Made by a program: the position numbers and the translations under genes. Below are positions 6,569-13,033 of a stretch of DNA of 13,033 bases, one piece after another. Origin of the DNA: CAZZCP01 sp964653235. GTDB lineage: Bacteria; Bdellovibrionota; Bdellovibrionia; Bdellovibrionales; UBA840. The notes beneath the pieces are model-generated. The model was not told the DNA's origin and ran no database searches. It saw nothing but the letters and a program-made list of their open reading frames with translations. Positions within the stretch are counted from its first letter, which is position 1. The number at the start of each line of letters is the position of its first letter. The DNA lies in the NCBI GenBank assembly GCA_964653235.1, contig CAZZCP010000066.1:1-13033 (forward strand). The letters are read 5' to 3'.

Positions 6569-7600
6569 ATGGAATATCAAATTGCCTACTACCAAAACGA
6601 ACAATGGCATAAGCAAAGAGTTTATTTGCAGAGCATGCGTGGCTTGCCACATGTACAAGTGCTTTGCTGGTCACAGGCCCGCTCTCAAAAGCTAAATCTA
6701 AAAGTAAAGTCATTGTTTCGCAGTTTAAAATTGCAATACCCTCGAAATTTGCGTTGGGTTATTGAGCTTGAGAAAGATATGCAGGCTGAAGGGCTAGAAA
6801 CTTTACTTGCTTTGGCTATACTCAATCAAAGCTTAGATGGAATTCTTTGTCTGCCAATGAAACTCAATGCCGAGTTTTATTGGCCTCGAGATTGGCCGCC
6901 GCAGGCTCCTAGCTATGAAAAAATCTATTTACCAAATACTATCGAATCAAAGGCTGCTTATTGCAATTTAAATTGCTTGCAAGACTTACTTGCTGAAAAG
7001 ATCGAGTGGAGAGAGCCCCAAGACCTTTACATTTCTCAATCGATTGGTCGAGAACTCTATGCAGCCCTTCATTTTCAAAGCGCGAGTTTGCACTATCAAA
7101 ATGAGGAGGAAAGAAAAGAAGCACTTTCGATTCTTTATCACTGGCGTGAGCAAGTGAATGGCGAATGGGAGTATTGCATTATATACCCTTGGATGAACAA
7201 ACAAGAAATTCGCAAGAAAGCCGGTCGGTTTCACTTTCTTTTATGCTTTCAAGCACAAGATTTGAGTGATTTGCAAAAAGATCTATTGGCAAAAATAGAG
7301 TCTTATAAATGTTTTTATTTTTATATGAAGAGCTCACCCAGAGCAGGTTTCAATGCGATATTGCAATCTGACACCAATAAAACAAAATGGATTCTTATTG
7401 AGACCAAGAGACCTACTTTAAGTAAGGCTATGTTGTCTGCAATACAAAAAGAAAAATGCTATAAAGAAATCTATAAACTCTTGGTGATTTCTTGCAGTTA
7501 TTTGCAAAAAGAAAAGGCAAGTTGGTGCGATTTAAAGTGGGCAAAGTCGCGTTGGTTGACTAAGAAAAAAAGAATTGACGGTGCCATAAAGTCTCCATAA
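6569..7600 (+). CDS. ComM/YifB-family protein lacking the ATPase motifs
   Basis: Intact ComM (about 500 residues) is an AAA+ branch-migration helicase for natural transformation. This 343-residue protein keeps its framework. Residues 25-85 align without gaps to the N-terminal domain: GLPHVQV for GLPAFTIVG, then VKSLF, QYPRNLRWVIEL and EGLETLLALAIL. KIYLPNTIESKAA (118-130) matches the LIVPxENAxEAA stretch and QSIGRELYAA (157-166) the GQExAKRALEIA helix. AGRFHFLLC (218-226) and DLLAKIESY (238-246) recall PARFTLVAA and PLLDRIDLH. LSKAM (284-288) onward resembles the C-terminal helical domain. The Walker A GPPGxGK, Walker B and CPCG segments are missing. The frame is uninterrupted, so it may be a maintained pseudo-enzyme. 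I chose ATG 6569 over TTG 6539 because the distance to GLP fits the family. It follows xerC by 42 bp. Assignment is by eye. Confidence 0.68.
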   Translation: MEYQIAYYQNEQWHKQRVYLQSMRGLPHVQVLCWSQARSQKLNLKVKSLFRSLKLQYPRNLRWVIELEKDMQAEGLETLLALAILNQSLDGILCLPMKLNAEFYWPRDWPPQAPSYEKIYLPNTIESKAAYCNLNCLQDLLAEKIEWREPQDLYISQSIGRELYAALHFQSASLHYQNEEERKEALSILYHWREQVNGEWEYCIIYPWMNKQEIRKKAGRFHFLLCFQAQDLSDLQKDLLAKIESYKCFYFYMKSSPRAGFNAILQSDTNKTKWILIETKRPTLSKAMLSAIQKEKCYKEIYKLLVISCSYLQKEKASWCDLKWAKSRWLTKKKRIDGAIKSP

Positions 7601-7652
7601 TGAGCTTCAAATTAGCCTACAGCCTTTTTTTTCGTTCTGAGCTCTAAATTTG

Positions 7653-7669
7653 TATAAGTTGAACTTATA
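7653..7669. promoter_or_regulatory. 17-bp perfect dyad, candidate operator
   Basis: TATAAGTT, one central G, then AACTTATA form a perfect palindrome 160 bp before the metalloprotease start. Such a dyad in an otherwise gene-free gap is typical of a dimeric regulator site. The TATAAG arm could also overlap a -10 element. The regulator is unknown. Confidence 0.4.
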
Positions 7670-7727
7670 ACAATGAAAAAAAGAGATCATTTTACCTTTT
7701 AGACTAAAGTCTTTACATTAACTTCAG

Positions 7728-7808
7728 TTTCTGACTGGGGGGGTATAGGTCAGAAATCTTGGGGAGAACACGAATGACTCGTGTTCGTAGCGGGGCCCTT
7801 AGGGGCCC
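7728..7808 (+). promoter_or_regulatory. Three tandem GC-rich hairpins in the protease leader
   Basis: In order: TTTCTGAC (7728-7735) with GTCAGAAA (7749-7756) around a G-rich 13-base loop; GAACACGA (7766-7773) with TCGTGTTC (7779-7786); and GGGCCC (7793-7798) with GGGCCC (7803-7808). A G-run Shine-Dalgarno (7817-7823) and the ATG at 7830 follow closely. The block is much richer in GC than its surroundings and has no T-run, so it is not a terminator. It is likely a structured 5' untranslated region affecting mRNA stability or translation. No known riboswitch class is recognised. The rest of the 7601-7829 gap holds a T8 run (7625-7632) and the dyad at 7653. Confidence 0.5.
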
Positions 7809-7829
7809 AGCATTTTAGGGGGGCAATCA

Positions 7830-9632
7830 ATGAATTCCAAACAAGCAGTAGCCGTTACAATTGCAATCGCAGCTTTAGCGCTTCAGCTCACTTCCAAAAA
7901 AGAAGAAAGCGTCACGAAGACGATCGAAAGAGTAAAACCAAAACTTGTTGAAAAAAATCAATACGCTGATATTGATGCTCGTTTTGAAAAGAAGGCCAAA
8001 GAAGTTATGGCTGATACGGTTTGGCTGCAAAAGCAAAGCGAAGCCCGGTTCTACCCTAGAAAACTTTTTGTAAGTAAAGAAAAAGCAACTCAAACCGCTA
8101 TTCAAATTTTAAAACAAAACGATGCCAACTTTGCAAAGAGTTTAAGCTGGAGTACTTATGAGGTTTCTTACCAAGAATCCTTTTCTGGAAAAGTGACCAA
8201 GTCTTCAGAATACATTCAATTGCAACAAAAAGTTGATGGTATTCCAATTGCCAATCAAAGCTTGTCAGTGATGCTTCAAAACTTTCAAGGACAAACGGCT
8301 ATTCGCTCGGTCGAGGCAAATTTTAAAGCCGATCCAGAGGACTTTCCCAGTGCCGATTCAGCGAATTTGAACTCTGAGCAGGCAGAGCGATTGGCTCGTG
8401 AAGCAAGCAATGCCGAAGACAACATGCTTTGGCATCAAGAGCCCAAGTTTTATGACAACTACAAGGGCAAGACTCGTCTTCTGACCAGCTTTGAGTTTCA
8501 GGGTATACACAACAAAGCCTTTGTCGATTTGCACTCCAAAGAGGTTTTCTTAGAAGACAATCGCCATGCGGCTACAGCACAAATTACAGGCTTTGGCATT
8601 TTTGGCGACTATCATCAAGAAAGAGAAGCTCTTGATCAGTTGCCTATGCCATTCATACAAGTGCAATTGGGTGAAGAAGTCTTAGTGGCCGATCAAGACG
8701 GAAATCTTGATCTACCAGATGAACTCTCTGGTGAAGAGCTCTCGGTTCAGCTTGTGAGTGAGCAAATCAAGATTCGTTCTATCGGTACCTCTGACTTAGA
8801 AATTGCAATCGATGAGGCAACCGATCTATCAAAGGCATTGGTGGTGAATCCACGTATGACCCGAAGCACTGCTCTTTCGCAGATCGCTCAAGTCAATGCT
8901 TTCTATCATTCGCATCGTTTAGCCGGCTTTTTTAGAAGCTTGGGTTTGGATGTACTAAGGCAAATGAATTATCAGATGCCGATCAATGTGAACATCCAGC
9001 AAAACGCTCAAGGTGAAAGAATGGACTGCAATGCCTTCTATTCATCAGGAACATTGAATTTCTTTCGTGAATCAAGCCGTTGTATCAACACAGCAGTCAA
9101 CAAAGTGATTTATCACGAGTTTGGACATTTTATGGATGATGTTTTTGGCGGCATCAAACGAAACAATGCCGGTCGTGGTTTGAGTGAAGGCTGGGGAGAT
9201 GTTTTAGCCATTATGTTAACAAGAGAGTCAAACCTAACTCGCATTGCTTTTGACCCAGCAGCGGGCAGTCGTGATGCAAATAACGAATTTCAATACCCAA
9301 CAAGTACTCGCGGTTTGTTAAATACGCCTATCCATACCTTAGGTACTGCTTTAAGCGGATTTAGCTGGAGACTCTACAAGGGATTAGAAGAGAAATTGGG
9401 CAATGAAGAGCAGGCCTATGCAAGAATGGTGGAGCTTGTGATTCCTTCACTTTTTTCGAATGCGCAGACAATTCCTCAAGTGATTCGTGAGTCTTTGCTC
9501 CGTGATGATGATGATTCTGATCCGAGCAATGGTACACCAAACCAAGATGTGATCTTGCAGGCTGCTTTAGCTCATAGCTTGGGAAGTTACTTGAGTCTGC
9601 CACAGCCAGCAAATTTAAATGATCTTCCTTAA
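7830..9632 (+). CDS. Secreted zinc metalloprotease (HExxH gluzincin, M36/M4-like) with propeptide
   Basis: This 600-residue protein begins with a signal peptide (Lys4 then a hydrophobic run 5-20). It is followed by a long pro-region (about 75-330) that resembles the FTP/PepSY propeptides of fungalysin- and thermolysin-type proteases (for example YIQLQQKVDGIPIANQSLSV 128-147). The catalytic part carries the zinc motif HEFGH (429-433) and the downstream glutamate ligand in LSEGWGD (Glu453), the arrangement of Glu-zincins. NAFYHSHRLAGFFRSLG (356-372) recalls the M36-type helix before the active site. Cys400 and Cys418 could form a disulfide. The C-terminal DDDDSDPSNGTPNQD (559-573) looks like a calcium-binding loop seen in such proteases. 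Role: extracellular or periplasmic protein degradation after self-cleavage of the propeptide; the substrate is unknown. Family M36 versus M4-like is not settled. Confidence 0.88.
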   Translation: MNSKQAVAVTIAIAALALQLTSKKEESVTKTIERVKPKLVEKNQYADIDARFEKKAKEVMADTVWLQKQSEARFYPRKLFVSKEKATQTAIQILKQNDANFAKSLSWSTYEVSYQESFSGKVTKSSEYIQLQQKVDGIPIANQSLSVMLQNFQGQTAIRSVEANFKADPEDFPSADSANLNSEQAERLAREASNAEDNMLWHQEPKFYDNYKGKTRLLTSFEFQGIHNKAFVDLHSKEVFLEDNRHAATAQITGFGIFGDYHQEREALDQLPMPFIQVQLGEEVLVADQDGNLDLPDELSGEELSVQLVSEQIKIRSIGTSDLEIAIDEATDLSKALVVNPRMTRSTALSQIAQVNAFYHSHRLAGFFRSLGLDVLRQMNYQMPINVNIQQNAQGERMDCNAFYSSGTLNFFRESSRCINTAVNKVIYHEFGHFMDDVFGGIKRNNAGRGLSEGWGDVLAIMLTRESNLTRIAFDPAAGSRDANNEFQYPTSTRGLLNTPIHTLGTALSGFSWRLYKGLEEKLGNEEQAYARMVELVIPSLFSNAQTIPQVIRESLLRDDDDSDPSNGTPNQDVILQAALAHSLGSYLSLPQPANLNDLP

Positions 9633-9647
9633 GAAGACTTGCCTTAT

Positions 9648-9681
9648 AAAAAAACCCGCAGACAAAACCGCGGGTTTTTTT
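9648..9681. terminator. Bidirectional rho-independent terminator
   Basis: A7CCCGC (9648-9659) pairs with GCGGGT7 (9670-9681), giving a 12-bp stem with a 10-base loop. A-tracts and T-tracts on both sides allow it to work in either direction. It serves the protease gene on the plus strand and the large PPC-domain gene on the minus strand, whose stop codons flank it. Confidence 0.93.
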
Positions 9682-9698
9682 GATTTTCAAAAGTTTTT

Positions 9699-12600
9699 TC
9701 AGTTCATGCCCAAAGGCTTAAAATTTGAACCTCGTCGATAGACTTTTTTGCCTGGATCTTGAGACTCTCTAGTCTTAGATTTTTGAAGTCTAGATTTACT
9801 AGCAAGAGGAAAAACATTTTCACTCAGGCAAGTGAGTCCCGCTTCATTTTCCCAAACAGGAGTTAAACGAACTTGATCAAAGATGTTTTCGAAGACTACA
9901 TCATTTCCTTGATCATCTACATAGAAACTCTCTTCTTGGCCAGTCTCTGGATTGATGAAAGTTGAAATGTAGTCAAAAGTTTCTAGATCACAAGATTGAA
10001 AGTTGTGAAAACCAGTACCCCAGCTCAAGAGTTCATAGCCATTCGGGGTGGGTTGATCAAAGTATCCTGAATTTGGAATCTTCCAATCAAAAAGAACAAA
10101 GCTGTCATTGTTTACAAAGGCAGGATCACCGTTGGGATCTTCAGTGATAAAGGCATTTGTAGAAACCATCCAGAATTGAATTTGGTCAGCAAACTCTCCG
10201 CCATTTCCTTCGAAATCAGGATCGGCTGGATCATAAGTGTACCAAGCAGTGAATAACTGATCTTCGGCATCCGGAACAAAGATATAGTCGATGTACATGC
10301 CTTGGCCAGCAGTTGCAGGGTCAAACCAAGCACTTTGGTGACCAACTTGAATACCTTGGAGCGAAACTTGAGCAGCAAGGTTTTCGTCTTGCTCATCGGT
10401 ACAAAGATCAAAACCTTGGGCATCGTATAGAGCCGGTGAGAGTTTTAAGAGAGGAATCACATCATTTTGAAAGTTTCCGGCCCTATCGGTAAAGGCATAC
10501 TCAAAGTCGGCATCATAGCAAGGATTGAGCTCAAAGCCGTCTTGATCTTGACCACTTAAGAAAGTCAGAGTGGCCGTACCAACGAGAATGTTTTCAACTG
10601 TCGAGGGCTCATCAAAAAGTCCGCCAATGGTTTCATAGAGGTCTAGCTCAACCACATTTCCATATACACGACCTGCACCCGTGTACCAGAATTGCTGAGA
10701 CTGACCTGAGGTCACTGTTGGATCAAAGGTAAACCAAGCCATAATGACTTCATTGGGAGCATCGGGTCTTTGCACTAACTGAAAGCTAAAGCCTTGTCCT
10801 TCAGAGCGCGGCTCAAACCACAGTCCAGATTGACCAATTTGCATCATGTTAAAGAAGTCATTTCGAACGGTGTAGAAAGCAAGATCATAGATATTGCTGT
10901 TATCTCCGGTTACTTTGATGTAGGCAAGTCCATCGCTGTTAACAACAGCGTCTATAAACTCATCATCACCAGCAGTATCAGAGAAAGCAACAACTTCTTC
11001 TTGGCCTTGATCGTTCAATTGAATCAATTCAACTGCAACATTTCCGCCAGAGGATGGGTAACGAAGATCGACAACTACGCGTTGAAAGTTTTCGAAAACT
11101 TGAATTGCATAATAGTCTGTATCGAATTGTGAGGCTTGAATGAATTCATCTTCATTGGGTAAAAATACCGCATCGGCGAGTGTGTTGTTGGGCTCAAAAG
11201 CATCTTCACCAAAACCACTAAAGTCAGCAAACCAAAGCAGGTCATAAGCATTTCCGCCATTGTCGCCATAGACTTTGATAAAGTACTGACCTGGCTCAGC
11301 CACAGTAACTTCTAACAATTCATTGTCAGATTGAGAGTCAGCGCGAGCTAAAAGGCTGCCGTTGGTGTGGTAGAGTTCTACCCCGAGATCGCCTTGATCG
11401 TGAAAAAAGCGAAGATCTACCACTACATTGAGATAGTTCTCAGGAACCCAAATTTCAAAATGATCATCATCAATTTGTGTTCCGCCAGGAGGTAAGACTT
11501 CACTGATCCATTGGTTTTCGTTGTCACTGAGATTTGCCCTGGCATTGTTACGCGTAACTGCAATGCTATTATTTGGCTCAAAAGAGTCTTCAAAAAACAG
11601 AGGAAGGCCTGTTCGCAAAGTATTCCATGCAAAGTTATAGGTGTTACCGGCATTGATACTGCCAATTCCGCCGCGCGGAAAGACGCGAACATAGTAAAAT
11701 CGATCACCAGCATCATTGATCGTAAGATCAATCAATTCATCGTTCGAATTAGAGCGAGATGATGTTTCACGAGCACCGATATCATTGTAGAGTTCTAAAT
11801 CGAGGTTGCCAAAGAAATCATCAAAATAAAGCTCCAAGACCATTCTTTCATAGCCTTTTTCGACATAGATTTCGTACCAGTCATCATCGCCTGCAACTCC
11901 AATACAACCGCCGGGAATATCTGAGATCAGAAGATCTCTATAATCTACCAGTGAAAAAGCCTCGTTGATATTGTCATTGTCTTCAAAGCAATCGGCAACG
12001 ATTGGTCCACCTGTTGGGTAGGTGTCGTAAACTAGATCGTAGTCATTGCCTTCATTATCAAAATAAACACGAATGAAGTAAAAACCAGGTTGATTTACAA
12101 TTACATTGATTCGTTCTGTATCGCTAAAAGCACTCGTAGATGAAGCAATTACTCCACCAAATTCATCTTGCAGTTGAAGGTCGATATCGCCAAAGGAAGC
12201 ATCAAAAGCAATTTGAATATCAATTTCGCGAAATCCGGGTTCGATATAAATTTCATAGTAATCATTATCAAACTGATAAGCAAAAACGGCATCAAACTCA
12301 GTGATAGGATAGGCTTCAAAACGAAAATCATTTTCTTCGTAAAAATCATCAAAAGGATTGTTTACATCTTTTGCGAAAAGTTTATTTAGACCTGTCAGAC
12401 GCTTAACATAATCTTCGAGTTGACTGACATCGCTGCGACCTAAAAGATTCTTTCTCTTTCCGCTTTCTAAAACTGCTGCACGCGATTGAGCTTCAGTCAT
12501 CGGCGATCGGCTTTTTGAAGCATCACCAAAAGCTTGAAGAATTCTTTTTGGAGTTTTTCTTTCTTTTCCGCCTTTGGCGCGAGTAAACTTTTTTACCTTT

Positions 12601-13033
12601 GTTACTGATTTAGCTTCAGAATCGCCATGGTAGTCAGGCTGAAAGTGGCCTGCATCAGGAACGAAAGTACTTCCGGATTCTCGTACTTCACGAGATATGG
12701 CAACTTTCTTAGCATTACGAGTTGCTCTTTCTACACGAGCAAAGTTGGGACCATACTGTAATTTTCTTATTTTAGTATTGCGAAGACTTTGTCTGCGGCT
12801 TGGGTTTCTTTTAGATACAACAGAGGATCTTTGTCTGTTTTTTGAACTAACATCAAGAAGGGCTGATTGAACATCTTTAGGAGAAAGGGTGCGCCCGGTT
12901 TGACGTGCTTTTTTCAAATTTTTTACTTTTTGCTGAGAAAGTGAATGAGCTGTCTTCACTTTGTCGTAACGGGCACGAACCCCCTTTTCTTCTTCCGTCC
13001 GGGGATCGTGAGGGTAATCGGGCAGAGGATAAC
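9699..13033 (-). CDS. Large PPC-repeat surface/secreted protein, 5' end outside window
   Basis: The frame is open from the stop (9699-9701) to the right edge, at least 1110 codons. The first internal start, GTG 12957-12959, is preceded by 24 in-frame coding-looking codons, so the real start and any signal peptide are beyond the window. Numbering from that GTG: residues 1-175 are strongly basic and probably disordered. Four PPC-like beta-domains follow (about 203-311, 324-445, 457-576, 585-696), marked by FEPNN-type openings (459-463, 588-592), DxDxYxI-type motifs and YDL ends. Two copies of a second module come next (709-840 and 873-1035), each opening with W-F-D/E-P, GQG and AWFTFDP or AWYTYDP. 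A basic tail ends the protein. PPC domains usually accompany secreted peptidases and are often removed after export, but no catalytic domain is visible here. The role may be adhesive or carrier-like. It converges on the protease gene. Confidence 0.85.
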   Translation of the reverse strand, partial: YPLPDYPHDPRTEEEKGVRARYDKVKTAHSLSQQKVKNLKKARQTGRTLSPKDVQSALLDVSSKNRQRSSVVSKRNPSRRQSLRNTKIRKLQYGPNFARVERATRNAKKVAISREVRESGSTFVPDAGHFQPDYHGDSEAKSVTKVKKFTRAKGGKERKTPKRILQAFGDASKSRSPMTEAQSRAAVLESGKRKNLLGRSDVSQLEDYVKRLTGLNKLFAKDVNNPFDDFYEENDFRFEAYPITEFDAVFAYQFDNDYYEIYIEPGFREIDIQIAFDASFGDIDLQLQDEFGGVIASSTSAFSDTERINVIVNQPGFYFIRVYFDNEGNDYDLVYDTYPTGGPIVADCFEDNDNINEAFSLVDYRDLLISDIPGGCIGVAGDDDWYEIYVEKGYERMVLELYFDDFFGNLDLELYNDIGARETSSRSNSNDELIDLTINDAGDRFYYVRVFPRGGIGSINAGNTYNFAWNTLRTGLPLFFEDSFEPNNSIAVTRNNARANLSDNENQWISEVLPPGGTQIDDDHFEIWVPENYLNVVVDLRFFHDQGDLGVELYHTNGSLLARADSQSDNELLEVTVAEPGQYFIKVYGDNGGNAYDLLWFADFSGFGEDAFEPNNTLADAVFLPNEDEFIQASQFDTDYYAIQVFENFQRVVVDLRYPSSGGNVAVELIQLNDQGQEEVVAFSDTAGDDEFIDAVVNSDGLAYIKVTGDNSNIYDLAFYTVRNDFFNMMQIGQSGLWFEPRSEGQGFSFQLVQRPDAPNEVIMAWFTFDPTVTSGQSQQFWYTGAGRVYGNVVELDLYETIGGLFDEPSTVENILVGTATLTFLSGQDQDGFELNPCYDADFEYAFTDRAGNFQNDVIPLLKLSPALYDAQGFDLCTDEQDENLAAQVSLQGIQVGHQSAWFDPATAGQGMYIDYIFVPDAEDQLFTAWYTYDPADPDFEGNGGEFADQIQFWMVSTNAFITEDPNGDPAFVNNDSFVLFDWKIPNSGYFDQPTPNGYELLSWGTGFHNFQSCDLETFDYISTFINPETGQEESFYVDDQGNDVVFENIFDQVRLTPVWENEAGLTCLSENVFPLASKSRLQKSKTRESQDPGKKVYRRGSNFKPLGMN

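Noticed and set aside
7673..7702. Nine-residue leader peptide frame before the protease
   Set aside because: It has no Shine-Dalgarno and no run of a regulatory amino acid, and a frame this short is expected by chance.
7737..7823. Possible G-quadruplex from five G-runs
   Set aside because: Spacing between runs is mostly over 10 bases and several runs are paired in hairpins, so a stable quadruplex is unlikely.
9361..9690. 109-codon minus-strand frame opposite the end of the protease gene
   Set aside because: It is antisense to well-supported metalloprotease coding sequence and runs through the bidirectional terminator.
10794..11132. Plus-strand frames of about 60-112 codons opposite the PPC-repeat gene (also at 9962, 11511, 11759 and 12168)
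   Set aside because: They are shadows of one long, domain-rich minus-strand gene and have no motifs or credible start signals.

Overview
The window reads as a chromosomal stretch of a moderately AT-rich Gram-negative bacterium. Two lipoproteins with outer-membrane-type sorting residues, secreted enzymes and a XerC-type recombinase support this. A predatory or Bdellovibrionota-like relative would fit the mix of secreted protease, PPC-domain protein and lipoproteins. That placement is inference from general character only; no marker gene here fixes the taxon.

Layout. Positions 1-730 (minus) hold the N-terminal third of polyphosphate kinase 1. A 115-bp divergent region separates it from a secreted endonuclease/exonuclease/phosphatase-fold protein (846-1721, plus). 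A 309-bp gap follows, with a copy of a 19-bp repeat and hairpins, then a membrane-bound PAS sensor histidine kinase without a partner regulator (2031-3698). Next comes a two-gene lipoprotein operon of unknown function (3910-5374). It is followed by a 171-bp palindrome-ended, multi-hairpin element (5385-5555) and a strong terminator. A XerC-like tyrosine recombinase (5627-6526) is trailed by an unusual ComM/YifB-family protein that has lost its ATPase motifs (6569-7600). After a 229-bp gap containing a 17-bp dyad and three GC-rich hairpins lies a secreted HExxH metalloprotease with propeptide (7830-9632). It converges through a shared bidirectional terminator on a very large secreted-type protein with four PPC-like domains (9699 to the right edge, minus). 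That reading frame stays open to the window end, so its true start is outside.

How the genes relate. The two lipoproteins are clearly co-transcribed, and xerC and the comM-like gene probably are. The convergent protease and PPC-domain protein may both belong to an exported hydrolase/adhesion repertoire, because PPC domains usually accompany secreted peptidases, but they are separate transcription units.

The least explained material is non-coding: the 171-bp element with its 19-bp echo about 3.6 kb upstream, and the hairpin-rich leader of the protease. The most unusual protein is the ATPase-less ComM relative.
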